DNA of 64,000 nucleotides, taken from positions 3,372,001-3,436,000 of the forward strand of contig NZ_CP051428.1 in assembly GCF_012676905.1 (NCBI RefSeq). Reading direction: 5' to 3'. Numbering within the stretch: the first letter of the stretch is position 1; every line of letters starts with the position of its first letter. Shown piece by piece: positions 31,077-40,510 of the stretch. The notes beneath the pieces are model-generated. The model made no database searches, was not told where the DNA came from, and worked only from the letters and a program-made list of their open reading frames with translations. This DNA is from Paenibacillus albicereus (GTDB taxonomy: Bacteria > Bacillota > Bacilli > Paenibacillales > Paenibacillaceae). Both the position numbers and the translations under genes were made by a program.

Positions 31077-31456
31077 TTTCCATCATCCTTTCGATCCCGA
31101 CCCATCCGGCGAAGGAATAGGTACAGGTCATATTTTTTGGTCTTGGTCTGGTAAGCGAGCAGCAGTAAGCCGGCCGCGGTGCTGATCGTGGCGATCAACC
31201 AACTGAGAAGCTGGGCGGTCCGCATCTCCGGCGTGCGAAACCCAAAGACCTCACTCGCCCGGATCCATATGGCGACAAGCATCTTGATATCGTAGGCGGT
31301 CAAAAAAAAGAGCATCGCCAGCATAAATGCGCTGACAACGCCCGAGCGAAACCGTTCGTGGAAATACTTTCTGTGTGCCGCTAAGATGTAGGTCGCCGTC
31401 CCGATCGTGACTGCGTAGACGATCAGCAAAGCAATGTCGATGATATGGAGGAGCAT
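31073..31456 (-). CDS. Membrane protein of the lysis region
   Basis: 127 residues from ATG at 31456 (AAAGGAG upstream). Three hydrophobic helices (IIDIALLIVYAVTIGTATYI, AFMLAMLFFLTAYDIKML, WLIATISTAAGLLLLAY) and a basic C-terminus. May be a second holin or antiholin. Confidence 0.6.
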   Translation of the reverse strand: MLLHIIDIALLIVYAVTIGTATYILAAHRKYFHERFRSGVVSAFMLAMLFFLTAYDIKMLVAIWIRASEVFGFRTPEMRTAQLLSWLIATISTAAGLLLLAYQTKTKKYDLYLFLRRMGRDRKDDGK

Positions 31457-31460
31457 TGGC

Positions 31461-31640
31461 TCACTCTCCTTTGTCGTAGATGAGGTAGCGTGCAAAGCCG
31501 TTACGTTCGATTTCCTCTTGAATCTCCCTTGTCGCTTCCCGGTAGCTCCGGATGGTGATGGACACCCGTCTGGATGCGCGGTTAAGATCTGCTTGTTTGG
31601 CCCGGGTCGTTGGGAGATGGCGGAGCAGCTGCTTGAGCAT
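31461..31640 (-). CDS. 59-residue basic protein of the lysis region
   Basis: ATG at 31640 with AAAGGAGG upstream. Arg-rich helix (NRASRRVSITIRSYREATRE). No family recognised. Confidence 0.5.
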   Translation of the reverse strand: MLKQLLRHLPTTRAKQADLNRASRRVSITIRSYREATREIQEEIERNGFARYLIYDKGE

Positions 31641-31645
31641 GCCCA

Positions 31646-31930
31646 TCATCCTCCTTTGTCCTCGTCCTTCTTAAGATTCTTTACCACGTCGAGCAGCGGG
31701 CCCATCACCCCTTCGCGCTCTTTATCGAGAATCGCCTGCAGTTTGTCTCGATCCTCTTCGGCCTTTTCCAATAGCTCACGGGGTACAAGGTCGCCCCGCA
31801 GCAGCATGCGACCGATATAGCCAAGCACGAGCAGCAAAATAAGCAAGAGGACCAGCGACAGCCCGTACTTCTCAATGAGCTGAGCGGCCCTCTCGGTCGC
31901 GTCCAGATGGGCTTGATCCACCCCTGCCAC
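31646..31930 (-). CDS. Single-pass membrane protein of the lysis region
   Basis: 94 residues, GTG start at 31930 (a second GTG at 31921 is possible). One strong helix (LSLVLLLILLLVLGYIGRM), then a charged helix. Could be a spanin-like or holin accessory protein; unproven. Confidence 0.55.
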   Translation of the reverse strand: MAGVDQAHLDATERAAQLIEKYGLSLVLLLILLLVLGYIGRMLLRGDLVPRELLEKAEEDRDKLQAILDKEREGVMGPLLDVVKNLKKDEDKGG

Positions 31931-31945
31931 CTTCTCTCTCTAAAG

Positions 31946-32218
31946 TCAGCAATCAATTGCATTTGCAAAGGCCGGCAGCGTCTTGAGGTGTTGATAGGCC
32001 TGCTTGATGAAATTTGCTGCAAATTCGGTCACCGACGGCCGAAACTCGAAATATTCCGTATGAGCCGACATCTTGCCTTGGTCCCGAGCTGCAGGCGAAA
32101 CGTAATACCGCAACTCGATCGAGCACTTAGTCTTACTCCCTCCTACGCCTTGGACAACGGCATAGGCTTGGCTTATCGATATTCCACATGGAATGTCGAT
32201 ATTGATTTGCAACGCCAT
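31946..32218 (-). CDS. Small protein beside the tail spike
   Basis: 90 residues, beta-rich N-terminal half (MALQINIDIPCGISISQAYAV, SIELRYYVS) and helical end. Similar small genes follow tail fibre genes in other phages. Function unknown. Confidence 0.5.
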   Translation of the reverse strand: MALQINIDIPCGISISQAYAVVQGVGGSKTKCSIELRYYVSPAARDQGKMSAHTEYFEFRPSVTEFAANFIKQAYQHLKTLPAFANAIDC

Positions 32219-32236
32219 CCGACGATCAACTCCTCT

Positions 32237-34060
32237 CTATGTCGTTGTCGCGAACATCTGTCCGTCATTGGGGCCAGTCGGCGCCCCGAACTTAAAACGA
32301 GGTCGATTAGACAAATCGGTCCAGATGTGCAAATCGCCTATGACGAGATGCCCCTCGTTCCAGCCCGGCTGACAACGCAGCCCTCCTTCGGCGACAATGG
32401 CTCGCGGCGTCCTCAGCGCGCCTTGCACATCTTCATACAGGATGTTCGTGTAGGTCGCCGCCGGGTCGTCCACGTTGACCGTGCTCGCCTTTGCAATAGC
32501 GAATGGAGTGTCTACCCCTACCGCCAGCACTGGCGCAAGGGCAGGGCGCTTCAACAGGCCTAACCGCCGGAACCCCTCTTTGTCGGCCGTAACGATTGAG
32601 GTCATCTGGTCGTTGCCGCTCGCCTTCACAACATTCTCCAGATGATTCCGCCGAAGCGCATCCGGAGCGAGCCCGTCTGTCAGGCCATTTCGTGTATTCC
32701 GGCTTCGGTTTCCATCGCAGTAGACATGAATGGACTCGGCACCGCAGACGAGCGGAAAATTTGTAATCGGAGTCGATCTGCGATCAATAATCGTATTATC
32801 TCGGACGTAGACGTCTGAGATCGTCGCCGCGTACTGTCGGTCAAGCGATATCCCGAAATTCTGGTCGAGGTTCGAGCTGCCGATTGCCGTTGTGCCGTTG
32901 GAATAATACTGCGTGCCGGCATCAAGGATTTGGTTATCCGCAATGGTGATGTTTTTGCAACCCATCACCTTTATTCCGCCTCGAGCTGGGCTAATGATGG
33001 TGTTGTCGCTGATCGTCAGGCCTTCAGCAAACGAGGTAGGATTCGACGGCGCAGTAAGGTAAGGGAACCCACCAACATTGATACCGATTCCCGCGTTGTC
33101 TTGCAATTCATCCACCGGACCTCGATAAACGGTATTGATGAGATTCCCACTGATAGTTCCGTATTTCGGAGCGTCTGTGAGTTTAATTCCAAACTGCCCG
33201 GACCAGCTAATGACATTGCCCGTGCATGTGAAATTCTCCACGCCCGCCGCGCTGGTGCCGACAGAGTCCTCCCATCCGGCCAGCCAAATACCCGCATAGG
33301 CAGAATAGTTAATGATGTTGTTGTTGCAAGTCACTCGACGGCACGAGCGGCTAATGCTGACTCCATTGTCCGCCGAATAGTCGATATGGTTCGCGCTGAA
33401 GTTCAGCTTTTCGGTCCAAATGAAGCCTACATCCAAGCAGTTGTAAAAGTCGTTTTCAATGACTCGGCTGCGCCCAGACACACCGCGCAACAAAACGGGC
33501 AAAGAAGAAATGCCGTTGAAGCTGCAGGATCTAATCTGAACATTCCGAATCTCCGGGTTGTTCTCGCCTGGAACCAAACTTCCGCTCAGACGAATGCCAT
33601 GTTCAATTCCTGGAGACTTGTTGCGACCGCGACGTGGAAATGTTCCACTATCTTGGACGCCTCCAAGAAAAAGGAGATTTTCAAATCGAATGTCATGGAT
33701 GGGCTGGTTCCCGTTTACAAAACTTGCCAGGGCGTTTCCGTTCGAGGTCAAAACGGAGTCAACGCCAACACCCCAGTAGATCAGGTTGCTTCGGGGAATT
33801 AGACCGGCAGCATTATAAGTGCCGACAGGGAAAAACACACCGCTAGCACCATTTTGAGCGGCCTCATCAATGGCTAATTGAATGGCTGCCCGGTCGTCTG
33901 TTACTCCATCTCCTTTCGCCTTATACCACTTTACGTTGACAGATCGAGCCCGAAATTCGTTTTCAAGTTTCTGAAAGTTTTCATTCATCTCCTGCCGCAG
34001 CAGGCCGTCCGTCCCGTTCCATTTGTGCATCTTCAGATACGTTGTGCTACTCGATGCCAT
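32237..34060 (-). CDS. Tail spike with pectate-lyase-type beta-helix
   Basis: 607 residues. Residues 1-35 form a short virion-attachment part (HKWNGTDGLLRQEMNENFQKLENEF). AKGDGVTDDRAAIQLAIDEA at about 48-67 is the standard entry to a right-handed beta-helix, followed by many short Asn-rich coils to about residue 450 and a C-terminal domain. Such spikes bind or cut cell-surface glycans and set host range. It overlaps the preceding gene by 14 bp. Confidence 0.85.
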   Translation of the reverse strand: MASSSTTYLKMHKWNGTDGLLRQEMNENFQKLENEFRARSVNVKWYKAKGDGVTDDRAAIQLAIDEAAQNGASGVFFPVGTYNAAGLIPRSNLIYWGVGVDSVLTSNGNALASFVNGNQPIHDIRFENLLFLGGVQDSGTFPRRGRNKSPGIEHGIRLSGSLVPGENNPEIRNVQIRSCSFNGISSLPVLLRGVSGRSRVIENDFYNCLDVGFIWTEKLNFSANHIDYSADNGVSISRSCRRVTCNNNIINYSAYAGIWLAGWEDSVGTSAAGVENFTCTGNVISWSGQFGIKLTDAPKYGTISGNLINTVYRGPVDELQDNAGIGINVGGFPYLTAPSNPTSFAEGLTISDNTIISPARGGIKVMGCKNITIADNQILDAGTQYYSNGTTAIGSSNLDQNFGISLDRQYAATISDVYVRDNTIIDRRSTPITNFPLVCGAESIHVYCDGNRSRNTRNGLTDGLAPDALRRNHLENVVKASGNDQMTSIVTADKEGFRRLGLLKRPALAPVLAVGVDTPFAIAKASTVNVDDPAATYTNILYEDVQGALRTPRAIVAEGGLRCQPGWNEGHLVIGDLHIWTDLSNRPRFKFGAPTGPNDGQMFATTT

Positions 34061-34850
34061 TGCGCCTGAGCACCTCCTCTACGGGAATTAAAAACGTGGT
34101 CTCAAGTTGGTCCCAAGTCGGGATCTGTTCAGCCTGATTCCACGTTAGGGCGACTTCCTCTATTTCATCCCAGGGCAAATAAGTCGGTTCAAATTCGTAT
34201 TCCAGATGAGCCGGCAGCGCCTTGTCAGCCGTTTGTCGCATTTCATTAATTTCTTGCGGTATGCCTCGAACTTCATAAATTGTCGCTCTGACCAGATAAT
34301 CATTAAGCAGAGGCAATACTTTGCTCTTGTAAAAGCTGTTAACCATATTCGTATAAGCACCTAGCGTCATCGGAGGTTGGGAGCTTTGCGGTTCATCTAA
34401 AAGCTCCCTCCGATAACCCTCCAACATTGAGAACAGACGAATTAGTTCAACCGCCTGAGTAGATTGGATATCGGTGAAGAGGGCAGAACGCTGCAAGAAG
34501 TCGGGCACATAGCTCCGAATAGCCTCCGCAATGTCCCGATCCGTTACGAAAGCTTCTGCCCCCCCGCTCCCGCGTGCTGTACCCGACATGATCGTATATC
34601 GAGCAGCTGAGGGAGCAGACAAGTCGCTTTTCCCTCGCGCTGTACCTGCAGCAGCGAGTTGACGAATTCCCGCTGCCATAACCGCACTTGATGCCGCGGC
34701 AAGTAGAACAGGAGAGCGGATTATTCGAACTGCGCCTCCTGATGCAAACGCCTGCCCCAAGGCGCTACCGCCCGCGGTTAAAATTGTGACGGCGACGGCG
34801 ACGGATTGAGCCAATCCGCTAGAACTCCCTGTCGCTACGATCTCAGCCAT
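34047..34850 (-). CDS. Baseplate protein, XkdU/DUF2313-like, with an Ala-rich N-terminal extension
   Basis: 267 residues. From about 105 on, IAEAIRSYVPDFLQRSALF, a helical middle and KALPAHLEYEFEPTYLPWDEIEE with TW repeats resemble the DUF2313 tail proteins that follow baseplate J. The first 105 residues are an unusual Ala-, Gly- and Ser-rich hydrophobic stretch (VAVAVTILTAGGSALGQAF) that typical members lack. The order in the tail operon supports a baseplate or fibre-connection role. Confidence 0.6.
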   Translation of the reverse strand: MAEIVATGSSSGLAQSVAVAVTILTAGGSALGQAFASGGAVRIIRSPVLLAAASSAVMAAGIRQLAAAGTARGKSDLSAPSAARYTIMSGTARGSGGAEAFVTDRDIAEAIRSYVPDFLQRSALFTDIQSTQAVELIRLFSMLEGYRRELLDEPQSSQPPMTLGAYTNMVNSFYKSKVLPLLNDYLVRATIYEVRGIPQEINEMRQTADKALPAHLEYEFEPTYLPWDEIEEVALTWNQAEQIPTWDQLETTFLIPVEEVLRRNGIE

Positions 34851-34861
34851 ACGGCATCACC

Positions 34862-35257
34862 TCAATCTTCCGAAACGGTTAATGTCCCAGCGAAAATCTT
34901 GAGTTGGTTTGATACCGCAATCGGTTGGGACGGTGTCAAAGCGCCCATATACAACAGCTTCCCGGCCGTCGCAGCGTCATAAATGCCGAAGTGCGTGAGC
35001 GTTCCCCATGCCGCCGTTGCGACCGGAAAAAGAATGTCCGCCGAGTTGCTGCTGCTTCCGGAGGTTGAATTTGTAAACGTGACTGCTTGCCGCGCATAGC
35101 CTCCTCCGCTCGCTTCCGTCCCCGTCCCTGCCTCGCCTGGATCCGAAGTGAAGAGAGCAACAAAGAGTGCGGCCGGTGGAGTATATACAGTCCCGCGGAG
35201 CACGTGGTTAAGAATTTGGTTTTCGAGCCAATCCGATTTGCCTGGCAATGGAATCAC
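34862..35257 (-). CDS. Phage tail fibre/structural protein
   Basis: 131 residues of a known phage structural family: SDWLENQILNHVLRGTVYTPP, VALFTSDPGEAGTGTEASGG, YARQAVTF, then THFGIYDAATAGKLLYMG. Usually encoded among fibre genes. It lies between baseplate J and the XkdU-like gene. Confidence 0.7.
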   Translation of the reverse strand: MIPLPGKSDWLENQILNHVLRGTVYTPPAALFVALFTSDPGEAGTGTEASGGGYARQAVTFTNSTSGSSSNSADILFPVATAAWGTLTHFGIYDAATAGKLLYMGALTPSQPIAVSNQLKIFAGTLTVSED

Positions 35258-35258
35258 C

Positions 35259-36302
35259 TCATATGGTTAAATTTATTGCTCCGACAACGGGCACTTGGTC
35301 CTGCTGCAGCTGATAATTCCCGCTGAAGCCGTTGACCAGCAGATCGGTGTAGTCCATCACGCCGTCAGCCGAGAGGATGCATTCTCCGATTCGGCTTGCA
35401 CGTACAATGAGCGTGTCGAAGGCCAATCCTTTGAAATATGCCGTCATCGCATCTTGAACCAATGCTTTGACCTGGGTTTCCGATGCGCCGGGCTCGAGAG
35501 TCACTTTTGCCGACACGCTGATGAGGACTTCACTTATTCCAACAACGGTCGGTACAGATCCGACAGTGGCCATCTCTTGAATCAAGGCATTCGCGGCAGC
35601 GACAGCGGATGCCCCGGGTGTTCTCTTTTGTGCTGAAATCAAGATGATTTTGACAGTGCCTCCTCCAGCCCAAGCACGAATAACCCGAGCATCATCAATG
35701 CCGGGTACCGTCTTCGCCAACTGTTTGTATTGCGTGGGGTTGCCGCTTCCGGCCGGCTCGGTGCGCTTTTCCACCACCCGAGCGAGAAGAGCTTCGTTCG
35801 TTTCAATATCCTCGCCGCCTCTTGTTGGTTCCAAGTTGACGACCGACACGTTAGGAATGGACGATTGGATGATGAGTGATTCAGCGACGTTACCGGCGAA
35901 GCCAGCCTGCAGGGCGGTGATTTTCGCCATAACGCTTCCGGACACCGGGATGCTCGCTGCCGCGTCAATAGTAAACACCGTGCCGCTTGCTGTTGCTACA
36001 ACGCCTCCCGCCGCTACCTCCACACCGGCCGCTCCTGTCAGCAGCACTGCTCCTTCGGCAGGGACGGCCGGCTTTCGGACCAGTCCTTGCTCAGCTGCCA
36101 AGAGATTCACTTCTTCATCGGAGGCATCTTCGGCGCTCCCGGCGCGCACTCTCTTCATCCGCTCCATTTCCTCGTACGCTTGGGCGACCTCCAGCGCTAC
36201 CGGAGAGAGAGCGTCGAACGTAAACGTTCCCTCTCCCTTTGCCGCTCCGCTCGCCACTTGCCCCAGCATGCGGGTCAGAATGTCCTCATAGCTGGAAGCC
36301 AT
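35259..36302 (-). CDS. Baseplate J-like protein (XkdT family)
   Basis: 347 residues. N-terminal YEDILTRMLGQV and baseplate J motifs: RKPAVPAEGAVLLTG, GTVFTIDAAASIPVSG, TRGGEDIETNEALLARV, GNPTQYKQLAKTVPGIDDARV. Forms the baseplate wedge in contractile tails. The start overlaps the XkdS-like gene. Confidence 0.9.
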   Translation of the reverse strand: MASSYEDILTRMLGQVASGAAKGEGTFTFDALSPVALEVAQAYEEMERMKRVRAGSAEDASDEEVNLLAAEQGLVRKPAVPAEGAVLLTGAAGVEVAAGGVVATASGTVFTIDAAASIPVSGSVMAKITALQAGFAGNVAESLIIQSSIPNVSVVNLEPTRGGEDIETNEALLARVVEKRTEPAGSGNPTQYKQLAKTVPGIDDARVIRAWAGGGTVKIILISAQKRTPGASAVAAANALIQEMATVGSVPTVVGISEVLISVSAKVTLEPGASETQVKALVQDAMTAYFKGLAFDTLIVRASRIGECILSADGVMDYTDLLVNGFSGNYQLQQDQVPVVGAINLTI

Positions 36303-36735
36303 CGATTACCACACCTCCGTAAACCGTGTTAGCCGTGAAATGTATGGACAGCGTGTCGGCGTCCTGCTGGAGTTGGAAATCAGTCAGGGACTGGATGTAG
36401 GGGCTTGCTCCTAGCGCCTCTTTGACAAAGCGCTCAGCCTCGGATTGATCAGGAACACTGCGCTGTCCTAACAGGCTATCGAGCTCTTGTCCATAATCCC
36501 AACTGTAGGCCAAATAACGGAATCGTTCTGTTCTGAGCGTCTTGGATATCCAAGTTCTGATGGCGTCTATCCCCTCGATCAGAACCGGATTGCCGTCCCT
36601 CAGAACAAAATCATCTAGTGAGAAGTCCCAGACGTACTCTCGAAAAAGCGGCAGGTCGGCAGGCTCCTCAGTTGCAGATTGGACCGATTCCGCTACCTGA
36701 ACTCCGTCGATAAACGGGAAAAGGTCATCAGCCAT
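36286..36735 (-). CDS. DUF2634 baseplate protein (XkdS family)
   Basis: 149 residues with YVWDFSLDDFVLRDGNPVLIEGIDAIRTWISKTL and RYLAYSWDYGQEL, typical of XkdS/gp25-like wedge proteins. Located directly before baseplate J, as in PBSX. Confidence 0.85.
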   Translation of the reverse strand: MADDLFPFIDGVQVAESVQSATEEPADLPLFREYVWDFSLDDFVLRDGNPVLIEGIDAIRTWISKTLRTERFRYLAYSWDYGQELDSLLGQRSVPDQSEAERFVKEALGASPYIQSLTDFQLQQDADTLSIHFTANTVYGGVVIDGFQL

Positions 36736-37036
36736 CCGCCGCCACCACCTTAAAGGCTGCCCATCGCCCGGCAGCTGGGAGAAGCATGACTTGCTCCCCT
36801 GCTACATGCACCCACCCCGGTTGGATGAGCAGGTCATCCGTTTCGAGCGTCATGTCTTGATGCAGGATAGAGAGAGGCGCCGGCCACGTGCTCGTGACGG
36901 TTCCGAGACGTGGCGAGCACCGCTGCGCTTCATTTCGAGCCGCTTCACGGATAAACGAAATTATCCAGGCTATATGATGTTCCGGCGGTGCTGCTGTCGC
37001 TTTTTTTGCGTGTTTTCTTGCTTGTTCCACTCTCAA
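36728..37036 (-). CDS. DUF2577 baseplate protein (XkdR family)
   Basis: About 102 residues. GTVTSTWPAPLSILHQDMTLETDDLLIQPG resembles DUF2577. The reading frame starts inside the end of the XkdQ-like gene; the TTG at 37036 (AGGAGG five bases before) or a GTG at 37030 are the best starts, so an overlap of about 90 bp is needed. Confidence 0.65.
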   Translation of the reverse strand: MRVEQARKHAKKATAAPPEHHIAWIISFIREAARNEAQRCSPRLGTVTSTWPAPLSILHQDMTLETDDLLIQPGWVHVAGEQVMLLPAAGRWAAFKVVAADG

Positions 37037-38015
37037 CCTCGCCTCCTTCCTGCTCATCCATGACGTTTTGGAAATTGACCGTTAGCGTAATCGTCTGCAT
37101 GCCGTTTTCCCAAACATGCTCGTCGCTGTCTACATAATAAAGGCCCACCAGTCCGGTGAGCGCATCTTCGATACGAACAGCATTGCCGGTAATGAGATCG
37201 ATTTGCCCATTTCCGACGACCGTCACGTTAGCCGTCCGCTCCGCTCCGCGCAACATCGCACGAGCTGGCCCATAGGGGTCTTTCTTCTCCTCGGCTTGAT
37301 AGATTTCTTGCAGCCGTCCATACCGTTTCAGGTTGGCGTCGTCCTTCACCTCGCCGGCATAGTTGTCGTTCTTGTCCACAATACGGACCGCCGTTACGGC
37401 ATCCTCAATGCTTTCGGTGTAGCTCGCTTCGGTCAAGTTCGTGTCGGCCGTCAGCATAACACCTGCCGTCCTCGCACCCTTCTCGATGACGCTCAGCCGT
37501 CCAGCTGACATCCGCGGAATATACCGGCGTCCCGTCTGCTTGGAGGCCTCCGTGTAGCCAATCATGATCGTCTCATAAGCGCTGCGATTCAGAGCCGTAA
37601 ATCGATGAGAGCCTCCGCCCTCATCCATGTACCCCACAGGGACGCCGATCTCACCGCAGACCGTCCGTGCCACCGCCGCGGCTGTCGCACCTTTGAAAAC
37701 GCGGGACACTTTGGATTGGGTCAAATACCGCAATCCATCGTAGGCGGTGTAATCGATGGCATTTCCCGTCAGCGACTTGCTCTTTTTGAAGAGGTATCCG
37801 CGGAAGATTTCTTTGCTGGCATCATCGTAGATGAAGATCATTTCCCCGAGCTCCATCGGGACCCTCGGGACGTTGGGATCCTGCGGAGCGAACAGGAGCG
37901 AGAAAGTCGCCGATCGGGCAGCCGTTGACTTGTCGCCCGACCACGACAGCCGCAAGAAAAGGCCGGATAAATCCGTCTTCACTCCCGTGCGGGAGACGTG
38001 CTTGAGCGAAATCAT
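36945..38015 (-). CDS. Tail hub protein (XkdQ family)
   Basis: 356 residues of the XkdQ/gpD-like hub family: SGLFLRLSWSGDKSTAARSATFSL at the N-terminus, an oligosaccharide-fold region, and a Lys/Ser-rich C-terminal tail. Sits between the LysM protein and the wedge genes as in PBSX. Confidence 0.8.
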   Translation of the reverse strand: MISLKHVSRTGVKTDLSGLFLRLSWSGDKSTAARSATFSLLFAPQDPNVPRVPMELGEMIFIYDDASKEIFRGYLFKKSKSLTGNAIDYTAYDGLRYLTQSKVSRVFKGATAAAVARTVCGEIGVPVGYMDEGGGSHRFTALNRSAYETIMIGYTEASKQTGRRYIPRMSAGRLSVIEKGARTAGVMLTADTNLTEASYTESIEDAVTAVRIVDKNDNYAGEVKDDANLKRYGRLQEIYQAEEKKDPYGPARAMLRGAERTANVTVVGNGQIDLITGNAVRIEDALTGLVGLYYVDSDEHVWENGMQTITLTVNFQNVMDEQEGGEVESGTSKKTRKKSDSSTAGTSYSLDNFVYP

Positions 38016-38656
38016 AGCTTCAACACCTGCCCGATCTGCAGCTTCCGGTCATCTTTGATTCCGTTCTTCTTTTTTATTTCCGGCCACCGGCTGCCATCGC
38101 CATACACTCGCTTGGCGATAATATAGCCCGTATCGCCCCTTTTGACGGTGTACGTCTTCGGAGTGGCCTTGGCTGTCGCCTTTGTTGCTTGGACCGCAGC
38201 CGTTTGACCTTGCATCGTCCCGGCCGCAGCTGCTTTTTGTGCAGAGACGAACCTGTATTCCTTTAGCGTCAACGAGAAGTGAACGTCCAGCGGTCCCGGT
38301 CGATGGCCATAGCTGAACGATTCAATAACCACGACCTGATTGAGGCTTAGTCCTTTGGCTGTGATAAGTAACCGGAGAGGCTTTCCGCTCTCTTTCCAGC
38401 GATTCAGCGTATTCACGAACGTCACCGGCGGCGGGAAATCCTTGTAGACACAAAGCCCGTCATCCTGAATTGGAAAGTAGCTCTCGAGCGAGATGCTGCT
38501 GAGCTGCCGCTTTCCCATCACGAGAATCTCGCCGAGGTTATGGACGTTCACGCTTTTGTGGGCCATTCCGGTCTGAAAATCGTAACTCGTCGGCGGCACC
38601 GGCAGCCGAAGCTTTTCTTTGCCGCTGTCATAAGACAGCACAACGTCGATCGGCAT
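38012..38656 (-). CDS. LysM-containing tail protein (XkdP family)
   Basis: 214 residues. N-terminal LRLPVPPTSYDFQTG and C-terminal LysM (TYTVKRGDTGYIIAKRVYGDGSRWPEIKKKNG) identify the XkdP type (gp53-like), which joins tape measure to baseplate. Stop and start overlap with the next gene (ATGA). Confidence 0.9.
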   Translation of the reverse strand: MPIDVVLSYDSGKEKLRLPVPPTSYDFQTGMAHKSVNVHNLGEILVMGKRQLSSISLESYFPIQDDGLCVYKDFPPPVTFVNTLNRWKESGKPLRLLITAKGLSLNQVVVIESFSYGHRPGPLDVHFSLTLKEYRFVSAQKAAAAGTMQGQTAAVQATKATAKATPKTYTVKRGDTGYIIAKRVYGDGSRWPEIKKKNGIKDDRKLQIGQVLKL

Positions 38657-38660
38657 ACCG

Positions 38661-40499
38661 TTACCCCCCGTTCAAGCTTACTGATTCAAACGTCTCGCGA
38701 AACATCTGGGCGAGCCTTGCGAAGTCGGATTCATCGCGGACGATAGGGTCATGAAGATGGATTTCAATTGGCCGAACTCCTGCGGATCCGGCTGTTTTTG
38801 ATTCCTGCGCTGTGAGGACCTGCTCGCCTTGATGCAGCAGCACCGGCCAGTTATCGCGAGGAACGGTGTGCTGGCCCATTGCTCGCTTAATGCCCAATTG
38901 GTCATAAATCCATCCGTTGATTTTGTCGTAGACTGGTTTTAATGGAGCGTCTTTGGTCATCGCATCAGATAACGCCATGCTCGGCACAACGACCTTTGGC
39001 GCTTCTTTGGTTGCCTTTCCTGCAGCTGCAGTCGTGGTGCCAACAACGACTTTCGCTTGCAATCCGCCCGGTGTAGCCGCCCCTACCGCAATACCGCTCA
39101 GCAATGGGTGATCCTTCACGACGCTAAATAACCCGTCAACAAGGCCGCTGCCGATGTTTTTACCAACTTGGAGAGCGGCATCGACGATTGATTGGCTGTT
39201 TTTCAGCCCCTCGCCTATAACGTCACCGATCTTTGTTGATACGTTGGCAAGGGTCTCCCTACCCCCCTCGTTTTCATACCACCCGTCGAACTGCTCCTTC
39301 AGCTTTCCGAATGCAAATTTCACTTTGGCGACCAGGTCCATGTCCTGGAATTGGGGGTTGTCGATAAAGGTGGTCTTGATGTATTCCCAAGCCTGCTTAC
39401 CTTTTTCGACAACAGACCTTGTGAACGACGCCATCATATTGCTGCCTGCGTCAAAAAGCTTTGTCGCTCCGCCGCCGCTCAAAAAGTCTGCCCAGCGCTT
39501 TAGCTCCGGCTTGAGATATTCGAGCGTCTTCGTACCCATGTTCGTGACACCCGACTTCATCGTGCCGGTGATGGTCGACCAGAGGCCGTAGGAGGACTGT
39601 CCGAGTTTTTCGGCGCCGCCGCGGAACATCTGCGTCAGCCCGATTCCGGATCCGTTCTTGATTTTGGCCCAGTCGCCGCCGGCCGCCTTGATTTGGGCCT
39701 GTGAGATCTTGAAGCCAAACTCCTTCATCCGCTCCGTCTCGCCTGTCGCCATATCTGCCAATGCCTCGATGGCGTCACTGAGCGACTTGCCCGGCGTCAG
39801 AGCTGTCATGTCCTCTGCCAGCCGCAGGAGGCTCATGGCGGGCTTTGTCTTGCCGCCAGCTATACCAAGCGCTCGTGTGCCTGTTGCAATGACCTCATCC
39901 GTATCGAACGGCGTCAGGTCGGCGTTTTTCCGCAAGTCGGAGATGAATCGCTGCGCCTCTTGCCCAGCCCATTCCTTTCCTTTCTTCGGATTGTTAACTC
40001 CGAGGAAGTGCGTCATGGAAATCATCTGGCGCTCCAGCATGGATGCACCGCTGAGGCTCTGCTGGTAAAGTGCAGCTCCACCAGCTGCAGCCAAGCCGCC
40101 TCCGATGATGAGCGGCTTGCTTAGTACCTTCAATGTGTTGGTCAGACCTCGGAGGCCGCTGGAGGCCATGTCGACGGCCTTTACCGTGACCTTGAACGGC
40201 GTCTTGGTCATCCACTTGATGGTATTGACCGCTGGCCGAATCTGCGCATTGAATCGCTGTGCATGAGCCGTCACGACGACCGCGGCGTTCCGAATTGCCT
40301 TGGTTCGCTTCTCGACTTCCTTCATCGCCTTCATCGCCGGCGTGTTGTTCATACGGATCTGCCGGCGCTTTTTCTCCTCCGCGTCCATCTGCTTGCGGAC
40401 CGTTTGAACCGATCGGGCGAACGTGTCCGTGTTCTTTTTCGCACGCTGCATGACTGCGGAATAGTTGTCCCGCAGGCTGATGACCGATGTAAGCCGCAC
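38661..40499 (-). CDS. Tail tape measure protein
   Basis: 612 residues from GTG at 40499 (GAGGTGAAATCAG upstream). A basic coiled-coil N-terminus (residues 1-80), small hydrophobic segment (PLIIGGGLAAAGGAALY), then phage tail tape-measure patterns with GEGLKNSQSIVDAALQ. It follows the frameshifted chaperone gene, its usual place. The length suggests a fairly short tail. Confidence 0.85.
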   Translation of the reverse strand: MRLTSVISLRDNYSAVMQRAKKNTDTFARSVQTVRKQMDAEEKKRRQIRMNNTPAMKAMKEVEKRTKAIRNAAVVVTAHAQRFNAQIRPAVNTIKWMTKTPFKVTVKAVDMASSGLRGLTNTLKVLSKPLIIGGGLAAAGGAALYQQSLSGASMLERQMISMTHFLGVNNPKKGKEWAGQEAQRFISDLRKNADLTPFDTDEVIATGTRALGIAGGKTKPAMSLLRLAEDMTALTPGKSLSDAIEALADMATGETERMKEFGFKISQAQIKAAGGDWAKIKNGSGIGLTQMFRGGAEKLGQSSYGLWSTITGTMKSGVTNMGTKTLEYLKPELKRWADFLSGGGATKLFDAGSNMMASFTRSVVEKGKQAWEYIKTTFIDNPQFQDMDLVAKVKFAFGKLKEQFDGWYENEGGRETLANVSTKIGDVIGEGLKNSQSIVDAALQVGKNIGSGLVDGLFSVVKDHPLLSGIAVGAATPGGLQAKVVVGTTTAAAGKATKEAPKVVVPSMALSDAMTKDAPLKPVYDKINGWIYDQLGIKRAMGQHTVPRDNWPVLLHQGEQVLTAQESKTAGSAGVRPIEIHLHDPIVRDESDFARLAQMFRETFESVSLNGG

Positions 40500-40510
40500 C
40501 TGATTTCACC

